From Massilia pinisoli (GTDB lineage Bacteria > Pseudomonadota > Gammaproteobacteria > Burkholderiales > Burkholderiaceae_D): a DNA stretch of 64,000 nucleotides. The notes beneath the pieces are model-generated. The model had not been told where the DNA came from and ran no database searches. It was given only the letters and a program-made list of their open reading frames with translations. Position 1 is the first letter of the stretch; the number at the start of each line of letters is the position of its first letter. Made by a program: the position numbers and the translations under genes. This document shows positions 35,643 through 43,039 of this stretch, one piece after another. The stretch lies in NCBI RefSeq assembly GCF_024753285.1, contig NZ_JANUGW010000013.1, positions 1 through 64,000 on the forward strand. Direction: 5' to 3'.

Positions 35643-36680
35643 TTACAAAGCGCTGCTGGGAAGACGCTTACTGAGCAGCGGCGTGAGCACCGATCGGTAC
35701 CACTTGGTGCGCCGTTCGGTCAACTCTCCCATTGCGAAAATGCCGAGCATGAGCAGGCCAAAGAATGCCAATGGTGAACGCACGTCAAGTCCATTCCAGA
35801 TGAAGACCGCCAGCGGCATGTGAAAAACATACATAGAGAACGTGAAGCTGGACAGGTAACGTATTGCTTTCTCGCATTTCTGCAGGAGGCCCATACCCAA
35901 TGAACCGGCCGCGAGGAAGTTAGCAGAAACGATTATGCCAAGGATGAAATCGCCAACGAACTGATTTGAGCCGCGCGTGTGTTCCATAACTACTGGCCAA
36001 GCCTCGCGCATGACTTCGCGAATCCGAACGCCGAGATCGAACCAAACGAACGTCAACCCAGCTGCGACCGAGATCAAAAAAACCTGGATAGCAAACTTTC
36101 GATCTAACGCTGCCATTTTCCGGTACAAGTAGCAGCCAAGTAACCACACAGGCATAAGCAAGAGAATTTTGGGCCCCGCGATCAAAGCTGCGCAAAGCAT
36201 GAGCAATCTACTGGGGTGATAGCACCAGATACCAAACAGGATGTAGTACCAAACTTCATAGTTCAATGACCAAAAAGGCGCGTTGTAGGGTAACGAAACG
36301 TTATCCCACGATTGACCGACGAAGGTCATGCTCAAGAGAAGATCCTTTGTAATCGAACCACCCGGCGAGGCATACGGTAGACCATCCACAGCCAGCGCAC
36401 TCAGCAAAGCCGATAACACGGCCGAACCGAGCACAACGGGGTATATCCGAGCGATCCGATGGTGTAAGTAGGTACGCAGCCCAAGCTCCCGACGCGCAGC
36501 GTGGGAAATCACAAATCCAGACAACACGAAGAAGATAACCACGGCCGAATGCCCCGGCCATGGCAGTGGACGGTTCGGTATCACAAGCGCCCAAAGGTGT
36601 GACATCACAACAGTAAATGCGGCACCGAATCGGACAAGGTCAAGATAAACGGAGAGCCCAGGTGGAATTTTACGGTGCAT
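35643..36680 (-). CDS. Acyltransferase 3 family (OafA-like) membrane O-acyltransferase
   Basis: A 345-residue integral membrane protein with about ten hydrophobic segments. It shows the family marks GLSVYLDLVRFGAAFTVVMSHLW (motif with His), FFVLSGFVIS, RRELGLRTYLHHRIARIYP (R-x10-H-type block) and FWSLNYEVWYYI. It transfers acetyl or similar groups to sugars at the inner membrane, for example O-antigen, capsule or Nod-type glycans. The start was set at MHRKIPPG; the 35 codons upstream are not hydrophobic or conserved-looking. It is isolated on its strand inside the nested cassette and lower in GC than the chromosome. A role in altering the phage-receptor glycan is a reasonable guess. Confidence 0.85.
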   Translation of the reverse strand: MHRKIPPGLSVYLDLVRFGAAFTVVMSHLWALVIPNRPLPWPGHSAVVIFFVLSGFVISHAARRELGLRTYLHHRIARIYPVVLGSAVLSALLSALAVDGLPYASPGGSITKDLLLSMTFVGQSWDNVSLPYNAPFWSLNYEVWYYILFGIWCYHPSRLLMLCAALIAGPKILLLMPVWLLGCYLYRKMAALDRKFAIQVFLISVAAGLTFVWFDLGVRIREVMREAWPVVMEHTRGSNQFVGDFILGIIVSANFLAAGSLGMGLLQKCEKAIRYLSSFTFSMYVFHMPLAVFIWNGLDVRSPLAFFGLLMLGIFAMGELTERRTKWYRSVLTPLLSKRLPSSAL

Positions 36681-37084
36681 CTTATGAATCTCTTGTTGGT
36701 AGTATTTTTTGCTAACCAAAATACGACATTTTTCCTGGTCGTTACGTGCGGAGGCTCTAATGAGGTATTGATCTAGTGCGCCCATTCAACCTACTTGCCA
36801 GATCAATGCAGCCGAGCACCAAGCCTTGCAAACGGCCGGATTCGACACAAAGAAGTGACTAAACGGGCCAGTTCAAGAAAAATCTCTATCTGTACCGAAT
36901 ATTTTTTTGGCTTCTTAGATTGCTCGACAAAAGTTTTTTTCGATGCCTCAACTCTACGATTGCGTGATCCAGCATCCGAGCCTGGCGGCAGATGACGCAT
37001 TCGCAGCTCGTGGCCGGAGGGCTCGGAGCGGCAAACGATCCCGATGACCTACCACGAGGATATGGGAAGCGGCGCCCGTAGCGG
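36681..37084. other. Intergenic region, no gene seen
   Basis: About 400 bp of lower-GC sequence between the acyltransferase start and the zinc-ribbon-like ORF. Short open frames here have no ribosome site or protein-like composition. It should include the acyltransferase promoter. Confidence 0.4.
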
Positions 37085-37339
37085 TTACGCCAGAGAGGCC
37101 GGCGTCGGCTGAGTAGTCTCGTCCTCTGGCACGTGGATTGCTGGCGATTGATCCTTGGTCGCTGCAACGTGCGCTCTTTTGTCGCCCGCACGAAGTAGTC
37201 GCCAAGATCCGGCAACCCAGCCGTCGGTCTCTTCGTACTGCTCAACGCGCCCGCAAACTTGGCAGGTACGGTGCTCGTCAGTACATTCGGCATCCCAAGT
37301 GTGGTCGGGGAAAAAACGATCAATCAAGTTGAATAACAT
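37085..37339 (-). CDS. Small zinc-ribbon-like hypothetical protein
   Basis: An 84-residue ORF with GAGGA 5 bp before its ATG. The core HTWDAECTDEHRTCQVCGRVEQYEE holds a spaced Cys, a His and a CxxC, which resembles a single zinc knuckle found in small phage and island proteins. A Trp-rich patch follows (WVAGSWRLL). No family name can be given. It lies between the acyltransferase and the serine recombinase. Confidence 0.5.
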   Translation of the reverse strand: MLFNLIDRFFPDHTWDAECTDEHRTCQVCGRVEQYEETDGWVAGSWRLLRAGDKRAHVAATKDQSPAIHVPEDETTQPTPASLA

Positions 37340-37793
37340 TATTCCTCGCTAGGCAACAGGAGTTGTAAATCCGTAAATTTACGCCTGTTATTTCCTGCTT
37401 GCAAACAATTTTTCATCAACTTGGCAGTAGCACCTGTCGGTTCGCTTGGCATTGCTCAGGTGGAGATGCGATCACGCGTGCGGCTACCTCTCTACGGGAC
37501 CCGCCCGGACATTCATCAGCCTTTCTCTTGCTGGCCTGCTCGCTCATCTGCTGGCAGTACGTTGGATGCTCATCAAGGTCGGATAGTAGCGGGAAAGTGT
37601 GCTACCTCACTGCTGCCCCGTTGGCTCAAGCGCAAACCGCTTGTCTTCAGGACAAGCGCAATAAAGGACCGTTTATGAACAGTGCTCGACAACGCAGCCC
37701 CATACTGTCCATAAAATATATATTTGAGTTTTGAACATGTTCAAATGTAGAATAGATCTTATTGAACAGGAAGGCGCGCGAACGGGAGCAGAA
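37340..37793. other. Leader region of the serine recombinase
   Basis: About 450 bp with no sizeable gene. It holds a hairpin with 8-bp arms (37638-37658, CGCTTGTC and complement) and a 19-codon ORF (ATG 37676, preceded by AAAGGA) whose stop runs into the palindrome at 37730. This may be a leader peptide or just chance. Confidence 0.4.
37730..37745 (+). promoter_or_regulatory. 16-bp perfect palindrome upstream of the recombinase gene
   Basis: TTTGAACATGTTCAAA lies 49 bp before the recombinase ATG, downstream of an A/T-rich tract (ATAAAATATATATTTGAG). Its symmetry and location suit a repressor operator. Which protein binds is unknown; the recombinase itself or an XRE-type regulator are options. 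Confidence 0.5.
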
Positions 37794-38402
37794 ATGGCGA
37801 TTTTTGGGTATGGCAGGGTTAGCACAAAGGAACAGACGACGGGGAATCAAAAACAGGAGATCAAAGCGGCCGGATATGTTGTTGACTATTGGCACGCGGA
37901 CGAGGGTATATCGGGCAAGGTGCCGGCGATGCAACGACCTGAGTTCGCCAAGATGATCAGTCAAATCCGTGACGGAGAAACCTTGGTTGTGACGAAACTC
38001 GATCGCTTAGGGCGTGATGCGTACGACGTCGGTGCTACGATCAGGATGCTAGCGGCGCGCCGCATTGAAGTCATCGTTCTGCAATTGGGCAAGCTGGATA
38101 TTACAAGCCCCGCTGGGAAACTGATGTTGACGATGTTAGCGGCCGTGGCCGAGATGGAGCGCGATCTGCTGGTGGAGCGTACGCAGTCCGGTTTGGCGCG
38201 AGCAAAGGCCGAGGGTAAGACGCTGGGCCGTCCATCTCGTACGACGCCAGAGCAACGCGTTACTATTGCGAAGCGGCACAAGGCTGGGGAGTCGATCAGC
38301 GCACTGGCTCGGGAGTACGGGCTATCTCGCGCAAGCGTGATGCGGATTGTGGCGCCGGCAACGGTAACTCCGAAAGCAGACATAAATCGGGTTTCAACTT
38401 GA
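37794..38402 (+). CDS. Serine recombinase (resolvase/invertase family)
   Basis: A 202-residue small serine recombinase. The N-terminal catalytic domain starts AIFGYGRVSTKEQTTGNQ (nucleophile Ser), with KLDRLGRDAYD (catalytic Arg pair) and AEMERDLLVERTQSGLARAK (E-helix). The C-terminal HTH (about 150-195) reads KRHKAGESISALAREYGLSRASVMRI. The start ATG 37794 follows GGGAG; the reading frame further upstream is not protein-like. Size fits resolvases and DNA invertases, not large serine integrases. Its last codons and stop are inside copy B of the 35-bp direct repeat, hinting that it acts on, or was copied along with, these repeats. Confidence 0.93.
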   Translation: MAIFGYGRVSTKEQTTGNQKQEIKAAGYVVDYWHADEGISGKVPAMQRPEFAKMISQIRDGETLVVTKLDRLGRDAYDVGATIRMLAARRIEVIVLQLGKLDITSPAGKLMLTMLAAVAEMERDLLVERTQSGLARAKAEGKTLGRPSRTTPEQRVTIAKRHKAGESISALAREYGLSRASVMRIVAPATVTPKADINRVST

Positions 38403-38425
38403 AACTTTTGTAAGTCATTGATTTA
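38391..38425. repeat. Direct repeat copy B with palindromic core
   Basis: The palindrome GTTTCAACTTGAAAC is followed by a 20-bp tail ending ATTGATTTA. It overlaps the last four codons of the serine recombinase. It is in the same orientation as copy A at 35346, so recombination between them would delete about 3.05 kb. Confidence 0.8.
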
Positions 38426-38548
38426 TATCGGCACGAATCGCAGCGCCGATTATCGCTGCGTTGCCTATTGGACACTTATGGTGTCAAACGCTACACTAAC
38501 CAGGTTACCGCTTTCGCCACCTCGCCCATATAGCCCCACAAGGAAGCC

Positions 38549-39178
38549 ATGAGTTCACAAGCATCTGTGATCCAGCCCCAGCAGCGCACATCGCCAGTTG
38601 CTTTGAAGATCGCCGCAGCCGTTCTTGCTGTCACGTCCGTAGCGCTGGCTGCACTCTACTATCAAGCTGCCCGTGACATCGAAACCCAGAAAGCAAGCGT
38701 TGCTAGTTTGCAGTTAGAGCTTGCTAAGGAAGTTGCTCGCGCAGCTGAACTCAAGTCTGACCTGAACGCTGCACGTACCGATGCTCAGGCTCAAGCAACG
38801 AAGTCAGCCCAGCTTTCATCCGAAGTGGAAAGCAAAGAGCAGGCGCTAGCAGCTGAAACATCGAAAGCAGAGTCCGTGCAGGCGGCGCTCGATCAAGAGA
38901 AGGCGCGTTTGCCCTCTGTACCAGTCCGTATAGAGATGCGACGCTCTGCCATGGGTCGTGGTCTTGTTGCAATGTTTACAAACACGTCCGCCATGCAGCT
39001 CTCAGTGATTATGGTAGCCCGTAACCCAACAACTGAAGGGGTAAAGGAAAAATCGTTTCAAATCGCGCCTGGCAGAAAGGTTGAGATCGGGTATCTCGAA
39101 GGTGTCCAGTTCGCATCCGGCGACCAGGTACGGTTACGTAGTGCCGGGTTTGAAGAGCTGCACTACACTGTTCAGTAA
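38549..39178 (+). CDS. Membrane-anchored coiled-coil protein of unknown function
   Basis: A 209-residue protein. AAGGAAG precedes the ATG. One membrane helix (about 20-42, LKIAAAVLAVTSVALAALYY) is followed by a coiled coil (45-125, rich in Ala, Glu, Lys and Gln). The C-terminal globular part (about 128-209, VPVRIEMRRSAMGRGLVAMFTNTS...) looks beta-rich. The topology suggests the C-terminal domain sits in the periplasm on a stalk. No family recognised. It has neither a clear operon partner nor a link to the recombinase. Confidence 0.65.
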   Translation: MSSQASVIQPQQRTSPVALKIAAAVLAVTSVALAALYYQAARDIETQKASVASLQLELAKEVARAAELKSDLNAARTDAQAQATKSAQLSSEVESKEQALAAETSKAESVQAALDQEKARLPSVPVRIEMRRSAMGRGLVAMFTNTSAMQLSVIMVARNPTTEGVKEKSFQIAPGRKVEIGYLEGVQFASGDQVRLRSAGFEELHYTVQ

Positions 39179-39398
39179 AACGCCCCGGCCGGGACGCTTC
39201 CATTGGCGTGAACCGCGCCTATGGTTGATAACGCGGCCGGTCTTGCTATCCCTGGCGTGGTTAGCGAACGAAGAGTTAGCAAGACAGTTAGTGCTTACCT
39301 GAGAGTGTGGCGACGTAGCTGCTGCCGATTGCACCGACACCAAGCTAAGGTGAAGTGGAGTCAGGACGAGTCAATGACAGCAGCAGACCAAGGCGCCT

Positions 39399-39605
39399 TT
39401 ATTGTTGTCTTAGCTTCGCAAACTTGATCGCGAAGCGCTCCCATTCGCTCTTGGGGCGGAAGTACTCTCGTACATGCCAGCGAAGCCGACCAAAAAAGTT
39501 TAGGCCCGGTTCTGGTTCAGGAGGATCAGGCAATATAAGCCGTGGGCCATGGCACCAACCTCTACAACTGCGCTGGAACGCTTCAAAGCTGTCTGGAGAC
39601 TTCAT
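39399..39605 (-). CDS. Doubtful small ORF downstream of the MbcA-like gene
   Basis: A 68-residue frame with a protein-like, basic and aromatic second half (FFGRLRWHVREYFRPKSEWERFAIKFAKLRQQ). No ribosome site precedes the ATG, and a stop codon lies directly before it. It sits where a toxin partner of the MbcA-like gene might be, but it does not resemble RES toxins. The flanking 39,179-39,398 holds nothing recognisable. Confidence 0.3.
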   Translation of the reverse strand: MKSPDSFEAFQRSCRGWCHGPRLILPDPPEPEPGLNFFGRLRWHVREYFRPKSEWERFAIKFAKLRQQ

Positions 39606-39688
39606 TTAGTTTGCTGAGACGTGAGTTTGAGGCTGAACGACCTGCTGAGTATTCAGAACGATCATAGCCGGGTGTTACTAGACTGTCC

Positions 39689-40231
39689 TCATGAGTATAG
39701 GTCGTCAAGCATTTTCTGAACTTGATCGCAACCTTCCAAGGTCCCGAGTAGATCGACAGGCCTTCGTCCTTGCAACGAGACCTTGGGACCTTCAAGCCAT
39801 TTTTTTGCCTGCTGAGGCGAACCCAGTTTTTCTAAAGCAGCATTTCGGATTTCATCACGTCGCGCCAGTACTTCGGCGGGAATTTTGGGGTGCACTGGTT
39901 GATCGTTTGGCAATATTCTCTCCACTAAGGCGTCAGTAATATCTGCAAGTTTGGTTAGACCGGCAACGTACATCGTGTTTGCGGACCGATGTATCTTCTT
40001 GACGTCGGGTAACTCAAGAGGTGCCGCGTTGAGTGGACGCTCGCCCCAAGTTTTTGCGAAGTGGCTTCCGACAACCTGCTCGCAAATTTCGTCTGCGCTC
40101 GGTCCTGAACCCTGCTCATTTTTTGCGAAGTGGCGTCCGACAATCTGCTCGCAAATTTCATCTGCGTTGGATTCTGAGTCCTCCTCATCGTAAGAGCAGG
40201 GGCTGCGTGGTCGGTCATCTTCTTCGGCCAT
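39689..40231 (-). CDS. Orphan MbcA/ParS/Xre toxin-binding-domain protein
   Basis: A 180-residue protein. The last ~60 residues (VLARRDEIRNAALEKLGS, then PQQAKKWLEGPKVSLQGRRP and VDLLGTLEGCDQVQKMLDDLY) match the C-terminal domain of Xre/MbcA/ParS antitoxins (DUF2384), which clamp RES-type NAD-degrading toxins. It lacks the usual N-terminal HTH. Instead residues 20-65 hold a 23-residue tandem repeat (ADEICEQIVGRHFAK / ADEICEQVVGSHFAK). No RES toxin gene is adjacent. It is divergent from an XRE gene 124 bp away. It may be a solitary antitoxin or an antitoxin-derived regulator. Confidence 0.7.
   Translation of the reverse strand: MAEEDDRPRSPCSYDEEDSESNADEICEQIVGRHFAKNEQGSGPSADEICEQVVGSHFAKTWGERPLNAAPLELPDVKKIHRSANTMYVAGLTKLADITDALVERILPNDQPVHPKIPAEVLARRDEIRNAALEKLGSPQQAKKWLEGPKVSLQGRRPVDLLGTLEGCDQVQKMLDDLYS
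40052..40178. repeat. 69-bp-period tandem repeat inside the MbcA-like gene
   Basis: Two copies (about 40052-40109 and 40121-40178) are nearly identical over 58 bp and encode the ADEICEQ(I/V)VG(R/S)HFAK repeat. The 69-bp period keeps the frame. Few differences point to a recent in-frame duplication. Confidence 0.8.
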
Positions 40232-40306
40232 GATCTCTACCTATCTTGCGTTAGTTGGCTTCACTGGGCGCGGGCATGTAGGCCAGTACGGCAATTCCCC
40301 ACATTG

Positions 40307-40336
40307 TGACGTAAACGCGGCTGACGTAAAAGCGGC
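40307..40336 (+). promoter_or_regulatory. Tandem 15-bp repeats between divergent genes, candidate operator
   Basis: TGACGTAAACGCGGC is followed directly by TGACGTAAAAGCGGC (one mismatch), 20 bp before the XRE gene start. Back-to-back repeats in a divergent promoter region suggest a binding site for the XRE protein. Confidence 0.45.
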
Positions 40337-40355
40337 ACGTTGTGAAACTGCTTCC

Positions 40356-40601
40356 ATGCAGTCACCAAGCGCTCCGCCTCTGCCCCAGACGACATACACA
40401 CTCCGGGCTGTGTTGGCCAAAAATATGATCCGCCTGAGGCAAGAGCGTAAGTGGTCGCAGGAACACCTGGCATATGAAGCCGGGTTGCATCGGACCTTTG
40501 TCGCTCACGTTGAGCGCCATGCTCGGAATATTTCCCTCGACAACCTCGAAAAAATTGCCGTGGCTTTCGGTGTAGAAGCATATTCCCTGCTTCAGCCGTA
40601 G
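40356..40601 (+). CDS. XRE-family helix-turn-helix regulator
   Basis: An 81-residue DNA-binding protein that is one HTH_3 domain: LRAVLAKNMIRLRQERKWSQ, then EHLAYEAGLHRTFVAHVERH and ISLDNLEKIAVAFGV. The start ATG 40356 was preferred because the 42 codons before it include the tandem repeats. Such single-domain XRE proteins act as repressors of island genes or as controllers of restriction or toxin genes. Here the divergent partner is an orphan toxin-binding-domain protein, so the pair may be a broken or modified toxin-antitoxin locus. Confidence 0.85.
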   Translation: MQSPSAPPLPQTTYTLRAVLAKNMIRLRQERKWSQEHLAYEAGLHRTFVAHVERHARNISLDNLEKIAVAFGVEAYSLLQP

Positions 40602-40613
40602 AGGAGCGTACCA

Positions 40614-40781
40614 ATGCCAGAGCGAGCTCTCGGAAGTAATGTCGAGGCCTCATGGCGGCATCCGAGCCTGATGCAATGCTCAGATGGTACGATCAAGCAC
40701 TATGTAGGGGACGCTACCAAGAGTGCGCTAACGCCCAGGTCGCTCTTTACGACTGGCCGAAACTGGGGCAAACTGCTATAA
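40614..40781 (+). CDS. Small hypothetical ORF behind the XRE gene
   Basis: A 55-residue frame beginning MPERALGSNVEASW, 12 bp after the XRE stop. AGAGGAG lies 8 bp before the ATG, a strong ribosome site that is the main support. The sequence is polar, with no recognised motif. It may be the second gene of the XRE transcript. Confidence 0.35.
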   Translation: MPERALGSNVEASWRHPSLMQCSDGTIKHYVGDATKSALTPRSLFTTGRNWGKLL

Positions 40782-40848
40782 AAAATAGATCGATAAAATA
40801 AAGGCAGCGAGCCAGCTGCGACTATAGATTGGCGACGACAGGGGGCTG

Positions 40849-41037
40849 GTGAAGCAACGCTTCGACCCGCGTACGGCACACACTATCGATACCACAATCC
40901 AAATGGCAATGCCAGAGTGTTACTTCCTGGCTGCCCGCTATCTCGCTAAAAACGGGATTCCGCTGCGGGTCGTCATGAGAGTGCGGACGCAGTCCGACAG
41001 CCGGCGTGGCCTGTCGATCGCCCCCCGAGCGAGCTGA
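40849..41037 (+). CDS. Small protein of the AMRVLTRPW family, copy 3 (island)
   Basis: A 62-residue ORF starting at GTG after AGGGGG. The core FLAARYLAKNGIPLRVVMRV aligns with TIARALAHNGIPIEVAMRV at 33120 and with the copy at 32850. The end (RTQSDSRRG) has lost the LTRPWERR block. It shows that an apparently lineage-specific small family is present both on the chromosome and on the mobile island. It may be truncated. Confidence 0.5.
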   Translation: MKQRFDPRTAHTIDTTIQMAMPECYFLAARYLAKNGIPLRVVMRVRTQSDSRRGLSIAPRAS

Positions 41038-41489
41038 TCTAGCGTCAGAACGCCGCGCGTCGGTGCTGGTGTTCTGGACAGACTGCTGCCTGTGGAACTT
41101 CAGCATTCCACCCAGGCCGTGTATACGCAGGCCAAGGCAAACAGAACCGTCCCGGTAAACGTTGAGCCAGTGTCTCATCAATACGGATGCAACATGAGAT
41201 GGGATGCGCCATTGTTGCGGAGCTTATTTACACTTTGCTATCTAGAAATACTGGTGCTATTCTTGCTACAAATTGTTCGAGAAGGGAACTTTGTGGCACT
41301 CGACCAGCGCGATGCTGGGCTTGTTGCTGGTTGTTTTTCCTTCTGAGTGTCGAGTGAGCTGAAGACCGAGCACTGCCCTCGGGATGAAAAGCGAGCCGTC
41401 GCAATGTATCGATTGGAAAGCATCGCTACTTGCTGTACAGAAATAAAAATACAGATCTGCGCGAAGAACAAAGCAGGTTATAAAAACAA
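41038..41489. other. Intergenic region, no gene seen
   Basis: About 450 bp of lower-GC DNA. Open frames here lack ribosome sites and look random. The promoter of the downstream glycosyltransferase presumably lies near 41,400-41,480. Confidence 0.4.
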
Positions 41490-42488
41490 TTGTCCAAAAT
41501 TAATTTTATGAGCGTAACTTTTTTTCTTCCCAACGCAGAACTTGTCGAGCAGATCAAAATTGCCGATCCCGAGCGCGACTGGCGCTTGTTTAGCACTGGC
41601 GTCCAGGTATGGATTGGCCAGACCTACCTCCGTCTAAAACGCGCTGGGTACGACGTTATACTGAGTACTCGTGCTCCAAGTCGCGGAACAGTCGTGGCGC
41701 ATGCTGACCACGTTTCTAAGCTGTTATCGGAACGCAGTCTTCTGTCCAAACTGACCATTGTATCGGCCCGTGCGGACCGCCCGTCGCAGCGAAACGCCGA
41801 CATTGAAGTGGTGCAAAACCGCCACTCATCCGACAGTGAACGGGCTTTTCACATTCAGCACTGGCCTCAGCCAGGATTGATTCCTCGCGATCCGAAACGT
41901 CGAACCACGATTGAGAATGTCGCTTTCAAGGGAGCTGCCGGCGAAATGGCGACATCGTTTACCGATGGCTTGTGGGAACTAATGATGGCACGGTTGGGCG
42001 TGGCTTGGCGAGTTGACGCGGCTCAATGGACTGGTAACGACGCTCAGTATGTGACCAACTGGAACGACTACAGCGATACCGATGTGGTCGTTGCCGTGCG
42101 CAAGGATATGACAAGTAGCTACACCAAGAAGCCGGCAAGCAAGCTGATCAATGCTTGGTTGGCGGGAGTTCCGGCGGTTTTGGGCCGAGAGGAAGCTTAT
42201 CGTGAACTTCGCCGCACAGAGCTGGACTACATCGAAGTCACCAGCGCGGCCGACGCGTTTCGTGCAATCGAAACTTTAAAAAATAATCCTCAGCTGTACG
42301 ACGCAATGGTTCGCAACGGAAGCGAGCGCGCGGCAGAGGTTACTGCAAAGGTTTGCACCGACGCGTGGGCCGATTTGCTTTTCAAGAAGGTTCCTAAGAT
42401 CGAGCCGACGCCGATGCTTGGTCTTTGCGCAAGAACATTGCGTTGTCGTGTTCGCGGAATTATTGGGGGAACCCGGTCGACGGCGTAA
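41490..42488 (+). CDS. Glycosyltransferase-like protein (GT-B fold), 3' end possibly replaced
   Basis: A protein of 332 residues from TTG 41490, or 326 from ATG 41508. The C-terminal half looks like the donor side of GT-B enzymes: VVAVRKDMTSSYTKKPASKLINAWLAGVPAVLGREEAYRE, then SAADAFRAIETLKNNPQLYDAMVRNGSERAAEV. The N-terminal half is unlike common families. The last ~20 codons (TLRCRVRGIIGGTRSTA) overlap the start of a recombinase relic, so the native end was probably cut by that insertion. In the island with two acyltransferases it likely modifies a surface glycan. Confidence 0.55.
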   Translation: MSKINFMSVTFFLPNAELVEQIKIADPERDWRLFSTGVQVWIGQTYLRLKRAGYDVILSTRAPSRGTVVAHADHVSKLLSERSLLSKLTIVSARADRPSQRNADIEVVQNRHSSDSERAFHIQHWPQPGLIPRDPKRRTTIENVAFKGAAGEMATSFTDGLWELMMARLGVAWRVDAAQWTGNDAQYVTNWNDYSDTDVVVAVRKDMTSSYTKKPASKLINAWLAGVPAVLGREEAYRELRRTELDYIEVTSAADAFRAIETLKNNPQLYDAMVRNGSERAAEVTAKVCTDAWADLLFKKVPKIEPTPMLGLCARTLRCRVRGIIGGTRSTA

Positions 42489-42945
42489 AGCGACCGAAGA
42501 TCGACATCCAGGAAGGAAAAACGCCAGCGATCGGCGACAACCAAGCGCGCGAGCTGCTGGCGATGCCGGACGCGTCAACGATGCAAGGCCTGCACGATCG
42601 CGTAATTCTGACCACGCTTCTACACCACAGCTTACCCCACACTGAGCTGCGGGCTGCACCCAAAGCCGACCTGCAAGACCGCAACGGCGCGCGATACGCC
42701 AGACGACGTCTGCAAAGTGCTCATGAGATATGCGGATGTGGTCGGAATCAAAGTCGATGGCTTTGGACCGCGGGCGCTGCTTGCAACGGTCGCCAACGAC
42801 GCGCTCGCGCACGACGCTGACGTCGCCAAGGTACAGCAGTGGCTGGAGCACGCCAACATCTCGACCACGGCCGCGCACGACCGGCCTGAGATGCGCGCTG
42901 AAGACAGCCCGAAGTTCAGTGTGATTTATTGCGTTGTGGTACACA
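42450..42945 (+). pseudogene. Frameshifted tyrosine recombinase relic
   Basis: Translated pieces match the body of XerD-like integrases: NPVDGVKRPKIDIQEGKTPA, then IGDNQARELLAMPDASTMQG and LHDRVILTTLLHHSL. After a shift near 42700 it reads GFGPRALLATVANDALAHDA, then ADVAKVQQWLEHANISTT and MRAEDSPKFSVIY. The expected HxLR is RALLA, and the catalytic Tyr (IYDRR in relatives) is in AHDRP, so the active site is gone. It marks an old insertion between the glycosyltransferase and the acyltransferase. Confidence 0.75.
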
Positions 42946-43039
42946 AAGTTTACTTTAGTCATTATAGATGTTTCGACAGGCCGTGAACGGTCGCGCCCCG
43001 CGCGACGCTCGGCCATACACTTCGATATCCCGCTTCTTC

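Noticed and set aside
36886..37323. A 145-codon minus-strand frame overlapping the zinc-ribbon-like ORF
   Set aside because: Its composition is unlike protein. The 84-residue frame at 37085-37339 has a GAGGA site and a Cys/His pattern.
39399..39605. RES-type toxin partner for the MbcA-like protein
   Set aside because: The 68-residue frame is too short and has none of the RES motif residues. Listed only as a doubtful ORF.
41092..41346. An 84-codon plus-strand frame
   Set aside because: No ribosome site, no motif and random-looking composition; treated as intergenic.
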